Positions 44,713-54,591 of a DNA stretch of 64,000 nt are shown here, one piece after another; position 1 is the first letter of the stretch, and the number at the start of each line of letters is the position of its first letter. Below the pieces are notes generated by a model. That model made no database searches. It saw nothing but the letters and a program-made list of their open reading frames with translations, and had not been told where the DNA came from. Source of the DNA: Streptomyces sp. XY006 (GTDB taxonomy: Bacteria > Actinomycetota > Actinomycetes > Streptomycetales > Streptomycetaceae); NCBI RefSeq assembly GCF_002237655.1, contig NZ_NOKT01000010.1, positions 124,001 to 188,000 on the forward strand. The letters run 5' to 3'. The position numbers were made by a program, and so were the translations under genes.

Positions 44713-44780
44713 TCCAAATTTGGAGCAGGGGGTTGTTCAATTTTGGACGAGCCGCTAGCGTGCAGTCATCCAAATTTGGA
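44713..44780. promoter_or_regulatory. Three MarR-type operators
   Basis: TCCAAATTTGGA occurs as a perfect palindrome at 44713-44724 and 44769-44780, with an imperfect copy TTCAATTTTGGA at 44736-44747. A possible yceI promoter (TTGTTC at 44733, 18-base spacer, TAGCGT at 44757) places the middle site over its -35 region and the last at its transcription start. Confidence 0.8.
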
Positions 44781-44814
44781 CCAACAATGTCAGGCCAACG
44801 AGTGGGAGAAGACC

Positions 44815-45330
44815 ATGACCGTCGCCGTGGAAACCGGAACGTGGCAGCTCGACGCGACCGCCTCGACCGTGGGCGTGCGGCACAAGACCATGTGGGGCCT
44901 GGTCACCGTCAAGGGCACGTTCGCCGAGGTCGGCGGCTCGGGCGAGGTCCGCCCCGACGGGTCCGCCGTCGGCACCCTGACCTTCGACGCCGCCTCCCTC
45001 GACACCGGCAACGCCAAGCGCGACACCCACCTGAGGTCCGACCACTTCTTCGACGCCGATCACCACCCGGAGATCACCTTCGCGGCCCACAGCGCCGAGC
45101 TCCGCGACGGCGACCAGGTGCACGTCGTCGGCCGGCTGACCGTGCGCGGCATCAGCAGGCCGCTGTCCCTGACCGCCCGCCTGAGGGACGCCGACGCCAC
45201 GGGCCTCACCCTGGACACCGAGTTCAGCGTCGACCGCGAGCAGTTCGGCATGGCCTGGAACCAGCTCGGCATGATCCGCGGCCGGACCACGGTCACCGCC
45301 ACCCTCCGCTTCGGCCGGGCCGCGGCCTGA
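44815..45330 (+). CDS. YceI family protein
   Basis: A 171-residue lipocalin-like beta-barrel protein that binds polyisoprenoid or amphiphilic ligands. Typical features are WQLDATASTVGVRHKTMWG at the start, KRDTHLRSDHFFDADHHPEI in the middle and DREQFGMAWN near the end. It has no signal peptide, so it is cytoplasmic here. ATG 44815 has GGGAGAA upstream. Under the divergent MarR repressor it is probably induced by an organic or redox signal. Confidence 0.92.
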   Translation: MTVAVETGTWQLDATASTVGVRHKTMWGLVTVKGTFAEVGGSGEVRPDGSAVGTLTFDAASLDTGNAKRDTHLRSDHFFDADHHPEITFAAHSAELRDGDQVHVVGRLTVRGISRPLSLTARLRDADATGLTLDTEFSVDREQFGMAWNQLGMIRGRTTVTATLRFGRAAA

Positions 45331-45385
45331 CCCCCTCCGCCCGGCACGTGACACTTCCACGAGGGGGCAAGGCCGGCGGCGGTCG

Positions 45386-48300
45386 TCAGTACACGTCCCG
45401 CACGTACCGCTTGTCCGCCGCGAGCTGCTTCACGTACGCGGCCGCCTCCGTCTCGCTCAGCCCGCCGTGCGCCACCGCGATGTCCCGCAGCGCCCGGTCG
45501 ACGTCCTTGGCCATCCGGGAGGCGTCCCCGCACACGTAGAAGCGGGCGCCGTCGCGCAGCCAGTGCCACAGCTCCGGGCCGTGCTCGCGCATCCGGTCCT
45601 GCACGTACACCTTGTTGCGCTGGTCGCGCGAGAAGGCGGTGTCCAGCCGGGTCAGGGTGCCCTCGTCGAGCAGGGCGGTCAGGTCGTCCTCGTAGTAGAA
45701 GTCCGTCGCGCGGTGCTGCTCGCCGAAGAACAGCCAGTTGGGGGCGTGGTGGCCGAGGGCCCGCCGTTCCTGGAGGAAGCCGACGAAGGGCGCCACGCCG
45801 GTGCCCGGACCGACCATGACCATCGGCGTCGAGGCGTCGGACGGGGGCCGGAAGTGCGGCGAACGCTGGACGAACACCGGCACCTCGGTGTCCGGGCCGG
45901 CGTCGGCGAGGAACGGTGAGCAGACCCCGCCGCGCGCCCGGCCGTGCAGATTCTCGTACCGCACCACCGACACCGTCAGCGACACCAGGTGCGGGTCGGT
46001 CAGCGGGCTGGAGGAGATGGAGTACAGCCGCGGCTGGAGCTTCCTGAGCACCCCGGCCCACTCGGCGGCGCTCGCCCGCACCGCGTACTCGGCGACCACG
46101 TCCACGGCCTGCCGCCCCCAGCTCCACTGCGCCAGGCCGTCCTTGTTGTCGGGCCGCAGCAGCCGGCGCAGCGCGTGGTCGTCCCGGGTGCGCTCGGCGA
46201 CGAAGCGGAGCAGGTCGGGGGTGATCCGGGTGATGTCCAGGTGCCGGTGCAGGGCCTCACCGAAGGGGACGTCGCCGGCTGCGCCGACCGGCACGGCCTC
46301 CGAGGCGTCGAGCCCCGTCACCGCCAGCCACTCCTCCACCAGCGCGGGCGAGTTGACCGGCCGCACGCCGAGGGCGTCCCCGGCCTCGTACGTCAGATCC
46401 GTGCCGCTGGTGTCGAAGGTGAACCGCCGCACCTCCTTGCCCGCGCCGGGGCCGCTGAGCAGCTCGTTGCCGACGAGCCGGGCCGTGGCGACCGACGGCT
46501 TGGCCCGGGGCGGGGGCGTGGCCTGGGCCGGAGCCTTGTCCTGAGCCGGTGCCTTGTCCTGGGCCGGCGGGTCGGCCTGGGCCGGGGGCTTGGCCTGGGC
46601 CGGCGGGGCGGCCTGAGACGGCGGCTTCGGAATCTCGGTGGTGGTGCGGCCGAGCGCCGAGAGCACCTCGTCGAGCCAGGCCCCGGCCGAGGGCTCGTAG
46701 TCCGGCTCGCAGTCGGCGCGCGGCGCCAGCCGCACTCCGCCCAGCTCGCCGAGCCGCGCGTCGAGCCGCCGTCCGTGCCCGCAGAAGTCGTCGTACGAGG
46801 AGTCGCCGAAGGCCAGTACGGCGTACCGCACCCCGTCCAGCCGCGGGGCCCGCTCCCCGCAGAGGGCGTCCCAGAGGCCGGAGCCGTTGTCGGGCGCGTC
46901 GCCGTCCCCGAACGTGCTGGTGATGAAGAGCAGGTCGGCCGTGCGGGCGAGCGAGGCGACGTCGGCCTGGTCCATGCCGACGAGGGTGGTGCGGTGCCCG
47001 GTCGCGGCCAGCCGCTCGGCGGTGGCGCCGGCGAACTCCTCGGCGTTGCCCGTCTGCGAGGCCCACAGCACCACCACCTCACGCCCGGCGGGCTCGCCCT
47101 CGGGCGCGGCCGGTGGCGCCGAGCGCGAGTACATGCCGGCGAGGACGCCGTTGACCCACAGGGCGTGCTCGGGCGAGAAGGGCGCGTCGGGCGGCAGCAC
47201 CGGGATGCCCGGGGCACCCGAACCCAGCCCGGCGAGAAAGCCGTTGAGGTACTGACGCTCCTGCGCGGACAGCACCGGGGGAGGGGCGGGCGCCAGCCCG
47301 AAGGCGTTCGTGGTGCCCGGGGCGACGGCGGCGGGCGTGACGGCGGCGGTGGGCGTGACGACGGCGGGCGTGGCGGTGAGGGGCGTCAGGGCCGTCAGGT
47401 CCGTCTCGGGCGCCACCGGTACGGACGCGCCGGGGGCGGAGCCCGCCGGGGCCGGGGACGCCACCCTCGCCAGCGACACCGCGCACACCTTGAACTCCGG
47501 CTGGAACGACAGCGGATCCACCGCGTCGTTCGTCACCGCGTTGACGCTGAGGTACTCGCCGAACAGGTCGTTCCAGTGGAACGGGGCGAAGCAGCACCCC
47601 GGCCGCACCCGGTCCGTGACCACCGCCGGCAGCACCGCCCGGCCGCGCCGCGAGGCGACCTCGACGAGATCCCCCTCGGCGATCCCGAGTGCCGCGGCGT
47701 CCTCGGGATGCACCTCCACGAACGGCCCCGGATTCAGCCTGGTCAGCTTGGCGACCTTGCCGGTCTTGGTCAGCGTGTGCCACTGGTGCTGCACCCGCCC
47801 CGTGTTGAGCGTGAACGGATAGTCGTCGTCGGGCAGTTCCGCCGCGGGCAGATGGGGCCGGGCGAAGAAGACGGCACGGCCGCTCGCCGTCGGGAAACGC
47901 AGCTCCCCGTCACCGACGTACCGGATCGGATTGCGCGCGGGGCCGTCCTCGCGCCTGGCCGGCCACTGCACGGGCGTCTCCCGCAGCCGCCCGTAGGTCA
48001 CCCCGCGCAGGTCCCACCCGGTCGTCGGGTTCCCGAACCGCCGTATCTCCTCGAAGACCTGCTCGGCGCTGTCGTACGAGAACCCCTTCTCGTAGCCCAT
48101 TGCGCGGGCGACCTCCGCGATGATCCGCCAGTCGGCCATCGCCTCCCCGGGCGGATCGGCGGCCGGTGAGGTCAGGGTGAGGGTGCGCTCGCTGTTGACG
48201 AAGACGCCCTCCGCCTCGGTCCACATCGCGCCGGGCAGGACGACATCGGCGTACGCGTTGGTCTCGGTGTCCGCGAACACGTCCTGGGTGACGACGAACT

Positions 48301-49612
48301 CGGCGGCCTCCAGCCCCTCGATGACGGTGCGGCGGTTGGCGACCGAGGCGACCGGGTTGGTGCAGATGATCCAGCAGGCCTTGATCTCGCCGTCGGCCAG
48401 CTGCCGGAACATCTCGACGGTGCCCTTGCCGACGCCGTCCGCGCGCAGCGTGCCCGGCGGCAGTTCCCACACCTCCTCGGTGAACGCCCGCTCCTCCGCC
48501 ACCAGGACCGACCGCTGGCCGGGCAGGCCCGGACCCATGTAGCCCATCTCCCGCCCGCCCATGGCGTTGGGCTGGCCGGTCAGGGAGAAGGGCCCGGCCC
48601 CGGGACGGCAGATCGCGCCGGTCGCCAGGTGCAGGTTGACCAGGGCGTTGGTGTTCCAGGTGCCGTGCGTGGACTGGTTCAGGCCCATGGTCCAGCAGCT
48701 CATCCACCGGGCGCCCGCCGCGCCGATCAGCCGCGCCGCCGTGCGCAGGTCCTCCTCGGTGAGCCCGGTGATCCCGGCGACCGCCGCCGGGGTGTAGTCG
48801 GCGAGGAAACCGGGCAGCGCCTCCCAGCCCTCGGTGTGGGCCGCGACGAACTCGGGGTCGGTGTGCCCGCCCTCGTGCAGCAGGTGCAGCAGGCCGTTCA
48901 GCAGCGCCAGATCGGTACCCGGCCGGACCTGGAGGAACAGGTCGGCCTTGGCGGCCGTGGCGGTCCGGCGCGGATCGACCACGATCAGCTTGGCACCCGC
49001 CTTGACCCGCTCCATCATCCGCAGGAACAGGATCGGATGGCAGTCGGCCATGTTCGACCCGATGACGAGGAAGAGATCCGCCCGGTCGAAGTCCTCGTAG
49101 GAACCGGGCGGTCCGTCCGCGCCCAGCGAGAGCTTGTAGCCGGTGCCGGCGCTCGCCATGCACAGCCGCGAGTTCGACTCGATCCGGTTCGTCCGCACGA
49201 ACCCCTTGGCCAGTTTGTTCGCCAGGTACTGCGCCTCCAGGCTCATCTGCCCGGACACGTAGAAGGCGACCGCGTCCGGCCCGTGCTCGTCGACGATGCC
49301 CCGCAGCCGTGCCGCGGTCGCGGCGATCGCGTCGGCCACCGGCGTCGGCACCTGCTCCTCGCCCCGGTCGGCGCGCACCAGCGCGGTGGTCAGCCGGCCG
49401 GGCGCGGCCAGCATGTCGGCCGTCGTCGCGCCCTTCGTGCACAGCCGGCCCGCGTTCGCCGGGTGCGCCTTGTCGCCGGAGGCCTTCAGGACGGTGCGCC
49501 GGCCGTCCGGGCCCATGGCCACGTCGAGCACGAGACCGCAGCCGACACCGCAGTACGAGCAGACGGTGCGCACCTGCCGCGTGTCCGGCCGGCGCTCGGG
49601 GGTCGTGGTCAT
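45386..49612 (-). CDS. Assimilatory nitrate reductase fused to sulfite-reductase-type flavoprotein
   Basis: A 1408-residue protein. Residues 1-730 are a molybdopterin oxidoreductase with an N-terminal [4Fe-4S] site (Cys18, 21, 25 and 58; CSYCGVGCG) and the bis-MGD fold. A flavodoxin domain starts near 845 ([13 protein letters not shown]). A Pro/Ala/Gln/Lys-rich linker of PPAQ-type repeats then leads to a FAD/NADPH reductase domain (from about 1040), ending KRYVRDVY. Electrons from NADPH would pass through FAD and FMN to molybdenum, making the enzyme self-contained. ATG 49612 is chosen; the extension to 49663 runs through the putative operator. Confidence 0.93.
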   Translation of the reverse strand: MTTTPERRPDTRQVRTVCSYCGVGCGLVLDVAMGPDGRRTVLKASGDKAHPANAGRLCTKGATTADMLAAPGRLTTALVRADRGEEQVPTPVADAIAATAARLRGIVDEHGPDAVAFYVSGQMSLEAQYLANKLAKGFVRTNRIESNSRLCMASAGTGYKLSLGADGPPGSYEDFDRADLFLVIGSNMADCHPILFLRMMERVKAGAKLIVVDPRRTATAAKADLFLQVRPGTDLALLNGLLHLLHEGGHTDPEFVAAHTEGWEALPGFLADYTPAAVAGITGLTEEDLRTAARLIGAAGARWMSCWTMGLNQSTHGTWNTNALVNLHLATGAICRPGAGPFSLTGQPNAMGGREMGYMGPGLPGQRSVLVAEERAFTEEVWELPPGTLRADGVGKGTVEMFRQLADGEIKACWIICTNPVASVANRRTVIEGLEAAEFVVTQDVFADTETNAYADVVLPGAMWTEAEGVFVNSERTLTLTSPAADPPGEAMADWRIIAEVARAMGYEKGFSYDSAEQVFEEIRRFGNPTTGWDLRGVTYGRLRETPVQWPARREDGPARNPIRYVGDGELRFPTASGRAVFFARPHLPAAELPDDDYPFTLNTGRVQHQWHTLTKTGKVAKLTRLNPGPFVEVHPEDAAALGIAEGDLVEVASRRGRAVLPAVVTDRVRPGCCFAPFHWNDLFGEYLSVNAVTNDAVDPLSFQPEFKVCAVSLARVASPAPAGSAPGASVPVAPETDLTALTPLTATPAVVTPTAAVTPAAVAPGTTNAFGLAPAPPPVLSAQERQYLNGFLAGLGSGAPGIPVLPPDAPFSPEHALWVNGVLAGMYSRSAPPAAPEGEPAGREVVVLWASQTGNAEEFAGATAERLAATGHRTTLVGMDQADVASLARTADLLFITSTFGDGDAPDNGSGLWDALCGERAPRLDGVRYAVLAFGDSSYDDFCGHGRRLDARLGELGGVRLAPRADCEPDYEPSAGAWLDEVLSALGRTTTEIPKPPSQAAPPAQAKPPAQADPPAQDKAPAQDKAPAQATPPPRAKPSVATARLVGNELLSGPGAGKEVRRFTFDTSGTDLTYEAGDALGVRPVNSPALVEEWLAVTGLDASEAVPVGAAGDVPFGEALHRHLDITRITPDLLRFVAERTRDDHALRRLLRPDNKDGLAQWSWGRQAVDVVAEYAVRASAAEWAGVLRKLQPRLYSISSSPLTDPHLVSLTVSVVRYENLHGRARGGVCSPFLADAGPDTEVPVFVQRSPHFRPPSDASTPMVMVGPGTGVAPFVGFLQERRALGHHAPNWLFFGEQHRATDFYYEDDLTALLDEGTLTRLDTAFSRDQRNKVYVQDRMREHGPELWHWLRDGARFYVCGDASRMAKDVDRALRDIAVAHGGLSETEAAAYVKQLAADKRYVRDVY

Positions 49613-49634
49613 GCACCGACGGTACGAATCGCCC

Positions 49635-49684
49635 GTTACGCCGCTGTCACACCGCTTGATCATCGGGAGTTACGCCCGTCACAC
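49635..49684 (-). promoter_or_regulatory. Repeated GlnR-like boxes upstream of the nitrate reductase
   Basis: Read on the minus strand, GTGAC-N6-GTAAC (49635-49650) fits the actinobacterial GlnR consensus gTnAC-n6-GaAAC. A second GTGAC-N4-GTAAC copy lies at 49669-49682 with a shorter spacer. They are 22 and 56 bases before the start codon. Nitrogen control by GlnR would suit an assimilatory nitrate reductase; binding is inferred. Confidence 0.5.
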
Positions 49685-49805
49685 AGCCGCCATCCGGCCG
49701 TTGTGAGGTGCATTGAGGTCGCGGAGCGTGTCGCAGTTGGGCCGAACGGGTGACTCTGCGCAAGAATTGCCCGATGCAGACAGCCAGTGCGAGCCAGGAC
49801 GGAGC

Positions 49806-50201
49806 ATGCCGGTGAACAGCCACGATGTCACCGACGAACAGTGGGAGGGGCTCGCCCAGGTCGTGCCGCTGCGGGGCCGGGACGCCTGGCCCTCCTCCGT
49901 CGGCCACCGCTCCATACCCGAGGCCGAGACCGAGGCGCGGCGCCGTTTCGTCGTGCTGCGTGTGAACGTCTTCGCCGACGCCCGGGACGTCGCGGAGACA
50001 CTGATGGCGGGCGTGCCGGTGCTGCTCGACCTGACCGGGGCGGAGACGGAGGTCGCCAAGCGGGTCCTCGACTTCAGCACGGGCGTCGTCTTCGGTCTGG
50101 CGAGCGGGATGCACCGGGTGGACCGGAACGTGTTCCTGCTGACCCCGGCCGGGACCGAGGTCACGGGACTGATGGAAGGGGTCGGCGTGCCCGGAGCGTG
50201 A
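49806..50201 (+). CDS. SepF-like cell division protein
   Basis: A 131-residue protein with a SepF core (about residues 40-125: VVLRVNVFADARDVAETLMAG and RVLDFSTGVVFGLAS). It lacks the N-terminal amphipathic membrane-binding helix of true SepF. Streptomyces have two such short paralogs besides SepF (SflA and SflB in S. coelicolor) that affect FtsZ and DivIVA placement; this looks like one of them. ATG 49806 follows GGACGGAG. It diverges from the nitrate reductase gene. Confidence 0.85.
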   Translation: MPVNSHDVTDEQWEGLAQVVPLRGRDAWPSSVGHRSIPEAETEARRRFVVLRVNVFADARDVAETLMAGVPVLLDLTGAETEVAKRVLDFSTGVVFGLASGMHRVDRNVFLLTPAGTEVTGLMEGVGVPGA

Positions 50202-50294
50202 CGCGCGGCGGCCGTCGCCGCCAGGTCGCCCGATCGTAGGAACGCCGCGGGGACGGAACGGTTCGTCCCGCCGGCGGCCCCCTACGGTCCGGAT

Positions 50295-51623
50295 ATGACG
50301 CCACCCCCCGCCCCCACCACGCCTTCCCGGGCTCTCCCGACGCCGACCACCGCACCCGAACCGACTCCGGCCGCCGCACCCGATCCGGCTCCGGCCGGTC
50401 GACCCACTCCGACTCCGGCGCACCCGCCCGGTCCGAGTCCGGCCACCCTGCCCACGTCGGCTGCCGCACCCACTTCGAGTCCGGCCACCCCTGCGCATCC
50501 CGGCCGGCCCCACATCACCGAGCTGCGCCTGTCCGCCTTTGCCGGGCACCGTCGGGCCGTGCTCCCGTTCGGGCGGCTCACTCTCCTGGCCGGCCCCAGC
50601 GGCTCCGGCAAGTCCAGCGCGCTGCGGGCCTACGAGGCGCTCGCCCGGCTCGGCGGCGGGGACGTACTCGGCGAGGCGTTCCCGGACCTCGCCCTCTGCG
50701 TCCCGGAACGGGCCCGGCCCGACGCCCGGAACCGCCGGGGCTTCCGCATCGGCTGCACGGCCGACGGCCCGGCCGGTCCCGTCCGGCTCGACCTCGCCGT
50801 GCAGGCCGAGCCCGAACTGCGCATCGTGGGCGAGCGGCTCACCTCCGGCGGACTGGTCCTGCTGGAGACCGCCCTGCGCGACCCCGGCAAGCGCGTCGTC
50901 CAGGCCGCCTGGCACACGGCCGGTCCGACGCCGGTGACCCGAGGCCCGCTGCCCGACGACCGGCTCGGCACCGCCCTGTTGCCGCTGCGCGTCGCGGGCC
51001 GGACCCCCGGACAGCGCAAGGTGCTGGCGGCGGCCGAGCAGATGGTCGTCGCCCTGCGCTCGGTCTTCGCCTGCGACCCCGAACCCACCCGCATGCGCGA
51101 ACCCGTACCGGCCGGACCCGGCCGTTTGCTCGGCGACTGCGGGAACCTCGCCGAGGTGCTGTGGCGCACCCGCACCGAGTGCGGGCGGCGGCACGCGCGG
51201 TTCGTGGCGGCGGCGGGCGCGGGCTGTGCCGGGCCGGTGACGGACGTGCTCGCCGAGGAGGTGCGGCAGGACGGCGTCGGGGGCGTCCGTGCCGCGCTCG
51301 ACCGCGGTGACGGCGTCCGTACGGACCTGGGGCGGCTCGGCGACGGCGAACTCCGTTACCTGGCCCTGTCCTTGGTGCTGCTCACCGGTCCCGGCGTGCT
51401 GGAGGTCGACCCGGCCGGCGAGGTGCCCGCCGCGCTGCAGACGCTCACCGTCCTGGCCGACGGACTGGACCGCGCACTGGACCCGCTGCAGCGGCGGGAA
51501 CTGCTGGGCCTCGCGGCCGCGATGTGCGAGCGGGGGCACATCCGGCTGGTCGGCGCGGTCAGCGACGCCTCGTGGGCCACCGGGACCGAGGGCGTCACGG
51601 TGGTACACCTGGACCGTGACTGA
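50295..51623 (+). CDS. ABC-type/AAA ATP-binding protein with Pro-rich N-terminus
   Basis: A 442-residue protein. The first 70 residues are a low-complexity Pro/Thr/Ala tract. RPHITELRLSAFAGHR then begins an SMC/RecF-like ATPase core with P-loop AGPSGSGKSSAL (about 98-109), a Glu- and Leu-rich LGDGELRYLALSLVLL signature region and the Walker B-like GVLEVDPAGE. Standalone ATPases of this type occur in DNA-related or defence functions, but none can be assigned. A MazG-type gene overlaps its stop by eight bases. Confidence 0.85.
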   Translation: MTPPPAPTTPSRALPTPTTAPEPTPAAAPDPAPAGRPTPTPAHPPGPSPATLPTSAAAPTSSPATPAHPGRPHITELRLSAFAGHRRAVLPFGRLTLLAGPSGSGKSSALRAYEALARLGGGDVLGEAFPDLALCVPERARPDARNRRGFRIGCTADGPAGPVRLDLAVQAEPELRIVGERLTSGGLVLLETALRDPGKRVVQAAWHTAGPTPVTRGPLPDDRLGTALLPLRVAGRTPGQRKVLAAAEQMVVALRSVFACDPEPTRMREPVPAGPGRLLGDCGNLAEVLWRTRTECGRRHARFVAAAGAGCAGPVTDVLAEEVRQDGVGGVRAALDRGDGVRTDLGRLGDGELRYLALSLVLLTGPGVLEVDPAGEVPAALQTLTVLADGLDRALDPLQRRELLGLAAAMCERGHIRLVGAVSDASWATGTEGVTVVHLDRD

Positions 51624-51948
51624 TCCCCATCCCCTGGACGTGGCGACCCTGCAGCGCCGGCTGGCCGAATTCGCCGCCGCGCGCGACTGGCAGCAGTACC
51701 ACACCCCCAAGAACCTGGTCGCCGCGCTGAGCGTGGAGGCGTCCGAACTGGTCGAGATCTTCCAGTGGTTGACGCCCGAGGAGTCGGCTGGCGTGATGGC
51801 CGACCCGGACACCGCGCACCGCGTCACCGACGAGGTCGCCGACGTGCTCGCGTACCTGCTCCAGCTGTGCGAGGTGCTCGGCATCGACCCGTTGGCGGCC
51901 CTCGACGCGAAGATCGACCGCAACGAACGCCGGTTTCCGCTGCCTTAG
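51616..51948 (+). CDS. MazG-like nucleotide pyrophosphohydrolase (dCTPase type)
   Basis: A 110-residue all-alpha NTP pyrophosphatase. The metal-binding motifs are EASELVEIFQW and DEVADVLAYLL. Length and motifs resemble the DCTPP1/RS21-C6 group that degrades dCTP and modified dCTP. GTG 51616 starts inside the last codons of the ATPase gene, so translation is coupled. It may clean the nucleotide pool. Confidence 0.9.
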   Translation: MTDPHPLDVATLQRRLAEFAAARDWQQYHTPKNLVAALSVEASELVEIFQWLTPEESAGVMADPDTAHRVTDEVADVLAYLLQLCEVLGIDPLAALDAKIDRNERRFPLP

Positions 51949-52146
51949 CGGGGTGTCCGGGCGGGCGGGGAGTGGCGTCGTCCGTTTGTACGCTACGTAA
52001 CCAAAAGGCGGCCCGAATCCGAATTGTTGTCCGTTAATTTCCGTCTTCCTCTGGCTTTTGGTCTCACGGGCCTTCACTCTGGGTAGTGAACAAGGGAGTT
52101 CGGGCAGACGGACGCGCGGGGCGCGTCGGACAGACGGGGGCAGCGC

Positions 52147-52617
52147 ATGGACGCGGTGCGGCTCATCGTGACGAGCAGGCGGTCCCTGGCCGCGGGTGGC
52201 GAGGCGCGGGAGGTCATGGCCGAGGTGTGGCAGGCGCAGGCCCTCGCGCAGGCGATAGGGAGCCGCCTCGCGGTCGCCGGCCCACCCGAACTGCGCGGTG
52301 AGGCCCTGGGGTTGACGGAGCTGGCGGGCCGCGGCTGCGGCGTCCTGGACGCGCCCGAGCTGGCCCCGGGCGAGCTGCGGGCGGGCCAGCTCACGGAGCT
52401 GGGCGACGCCCGCCACACCCTGATGTACCTCGGCGGCCTCCTCGGCGAGGTCGGCATCGCCCTGGTCGCCCTGGCCTGCGCCGCCGTCGACGAGGGCACC
52501 TACTGGCAGTGCATGGAGGCCATCGACGCGGCGGACGAGTCCCGCGACCGCGTCCTGGAGATGCTCCGCAGACTCGCGGACCGCGAACAGGCAGTCCCGG
52601 AACGGGAGGCGGGGTGA
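52147..52617 (+). CDS. DUF6099 protein
   Basis: A 156-residue all-helical protein restricted to streptomycetes and relatives (DUF6099). Features are MDAVRLIVTSRRSLA at the start and GTYWQCMEAIDAADES in the last third. Its function is unknown. The ATG has only a weak ribosome site (GGGGGCAGCGC). It stands alone. Confidence 0.85.
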   Translation: MDAVRLIVTSRRSLAAGGEAREVMAEVWQAQALAQAIGSRLAVAGPPELRGEALGLTELAGRGCGVLDAPELAPGELRAGQLTELGDARHTLMYLGGLLGEVGIALVALACAAVDEGTYWQCMEAIDAADESRDRVLEMLRRLADREQAVPEREAG

Positions 52618-52689
52618 GGCCGTAGGGGAGACCCAGGCACAACCCCAGTCCGAGCAAGGCCCCCGCTCCCGGACGCGCCCCCAGCCGCC

Positions 52690-53098
52690 CCGGCCCGTAG
52701 CTGCCCGGCCCTCAACCGGCCCGGCCCCAGCCGCCCCGGCCTATAACCGGCCCGGCCTCAGCCGCCCCGGCCTATAACCGGCCCGGCCTCAGCCGCCCCG
52801 GCCTATAACCGGCCCGGCCTCAGCCGCCCCGGCCTATAACCGGCCCGGCCTCAGCCGCCCCGGCCTATAACCGGCCCGGCCTCAGCCGCCCCGGCCTATA
52901 ACCGGCCCGGCCTCAGCCGCCCCGGCCTATAACCGGCCCGGCCTCAGCCGCCCCGGCCTATAACCGGCCCGGCCTCAGCAGCTCCGGCCCATAACCGCCC
53001 CGGCCCCAGCCGCCCCGGCCTATAACCGGCCCGGCCTCAGCAGCTCCGGCCCATAACCGCCCCGGCCCCAGCCGCCCCGGCCCATAACCGCCCCCGCC
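52690..53098. repeat. Tandem array of a 31-bp unit
   Basis: Twelve phased units marked by CTATAACCGG (variant CCATAACCGC) start at 52741, 52772, 52803, 52834, 52865, 52896, 52927, 52958, 52989, 53020, 53051 and 53082; a more degenerate unit precedes them. The first eight are virtually identical, the later ones alternate between two variants. The array fills the gap between the convergent DUF6099 gene and a 57-aa gene. It has no spacers and no open frame with a start signal. Confidence 0.92.
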
Positions 53099-53272
53099 CT
53101 AGCCGGCCCGGCCCTCCTCGACCGTCTCCCGTCCCGCGTCCCCCGAGGCCTGGAGATCCGCGTCCAACGCCGACAGGTCCGCGTTCAACGCCGCCATCAG
53201 CTCCTCCATCTGCTGCAACAGCCCTTTCGGCTGCCTGGTCCCGCCCTGCTGCGGCACGGTCTCTTCGGACAT
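53099..53272 (-). CDS. Small acidic protein (57 aa) next to the tandem array
   Basis: A 57-residue protein starting MSEETVPQQGGTRQPKGL, with a long helix of coiled-coil type (LLQQMEELMAALNADLSALD). GAGGAGG lies five bases before the ATG, a strong site. The stop codon touches the 31-bp array, which may serve as its 3' untranslated region. A bulged 12-bp hairpin at 53341-53370 lies in its leader region. No family is recognised. Confidence 0.7.
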   Translation of the reverse strand: MSEETVPQQGGTRQPKGLLQQMEELMAALNADLSALDADLQASGDAGRETVEEGRAG

Positions 53273-53511
53273 GACGGCCTCCTCGGCCCCTGGCCCCCCG
53301 GGGAGGCCGACGCGGGTGACGCCCCGGCGGTGACCGGCCGGTGCGGAAGCCGGGGGCTCCGGCTCCGCACGAGCAAACGATCACCACCGGGGGCGGTCAC
53401 TGGCCCTGTCACGCGGGTCCTGCGGTATTGACGTAATTTCACCCGACCGGGGACGCGGTGGGACGGGGGACCGATCGCGTGGTCAGTCGCCCCGGCGTGC
53501 AGGATGGAGGC

Positions 53512-54435
53512 ATGGATCTTCGCATCTTCACCGAGCCCCAGCAGGGGGCGACCTACGACACTCTGCTCGCTGTCGCCAAGGCCACCGAGGACCTCGGCTT
53601 CGACGCCTTCTTCCGCTCCGACCACTACCTGCGCATGGGCAACGTCGACGGCCTGCCCGGCCCCACCGACGCCTGGATCACCCTGGCCGGACTCGCCCGT
53701 GAGACCAAGCGCATCCGCCTGGGCACGCTGATGACCGCCGGCACCTTCCGGCTGCCCGGCGTGCTCGCCATCCAGGTCGCGCAGGTCGACCAGATGTCCG
53801 GCGGCCGCGTCGAACTCGGCCTCGGCGCGGGCTGGTTCGAGGAGGAGCACAAGGCCTACGGCATCCCCTTCCCCAAGGAGAAGTTCGCCCGGCTCGAGGA
53901 GCAGCTGGAGATCGTCACCGGCCTGTGGGCCACGGCCCCCGGCAAGACCTACGACTTCCACGGCACCTACTACGACCTCACGGACTCGCCCGCGCTGCCC
54001 AAGCCGGCCCAGGCCAAGATCCCCGTGCTCGTCGGCGGCCACGGCCCGAGCCGCACCCCGCGGCTGGCCGCCCAGTACGCCGACGAGTTCAACATGCCCT
54101 TCGCCTCGGTCGAGGACAGCGAGCGGCAGTTCGCCCGGGTGCGCGCCGCCGCCGAGGAGGCCGGCCGCAAGGGCGACGACCTGACCTACTCCAACGCCCT
54201 CGTCGTCTGCGTCGGCCGTGACGACCAGGAGGTCGCCCGCCGGGCCGCCGCGATCGGCCGCGAGGTCGACGAGCTCAAGCTCAACGGCCTGGCCGGTTCC
54301 CCGGCCGAGGTCGTCGACAAGATCGGCCGCTACGCCGCGATCGGCTCCCGCCGGATCTACCTCCAGGTCCTCGACCTGGACGACTTGGACCACCTGGAGC
54401 TGATCTCCTCGCAGGTGCAGTCGCAGCTGTCGTAG
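53512..54435 (+). CDS. LLM class F420-dependent oxidoreductase
   Basis: A 307-residue luciferase-like monooxygenase fold protein. Typical elements are FFRSDHYLRMG, RLGTLMTAGTFRLPGVLAIQ, SGGRVELGLGAGWFEEEHKAYG and PVLVGGHG. It resembles the F420-dependent group of actinobacteria rather than FMN luciferases. The substrate is unknown. ATG 53512 is preceded by GGATGGAGG. Confidence 0.9.
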   Translation: MDLRIFTEPQQGATYDTLLAVAKATEDLGFDAFFRSDHYLRMGNVDGLPGPTDAWITLAGLARETKRIRLGTLMTAGTFRLPGVLAIQVAQVDQMSGGRVELGLGAGWFEEEHKAYGIPFPKEKFARLEEQLEIVTGLWATAPGKTYDFHGTYYDLTDSPALPKPAQAKIPVLVGGHGPSRTPRLAAQYADEFNMPFASVEDSERQFARVRAAAEEAGRKGDDLTYSNALVVCVGRDDQEVARRAAAIGREVDELKLNGLAGSPAEVVDKIGRYAAIGSRRIYLQVLDLDDLDHLELISSQVQSQLS

Positions 54436-54514
54436 CGGCCGGGCCAGTCCGCCGTCGATAAACGAAGGCGCTGGTGGGCACAGGTGTGCGAAGCTGTGGG
54501 CGTCGTCCTGCCGG

Positions 54515-54544
54515 GCCCCCGGGATCACCACTCCTGGGGGCTTT
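54515..54544 (+). terminator. Hairpin in the hen1 leader
   Basis: GCCCCCGGGA, a seven-base loop and TCCTGGGGGC form a 10-bp stem with one G-T pair, followed by CTTTCGCG. It may end the upstream oxidoreductase transcript, or act as an attenuator 48 bases before the hen1 start. Confidence 0.55.
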
Positions 54545-54591
54545 CGCGTACGGCACCGCAGTCATCCGACCCGGCCGGAGAGGCCCCCAGC

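Noticed and set aside
52690..53098. CRISPR array
   Set aside because: The 31-bp units follow each other directly with no unique spacers, and no cas genes are near.
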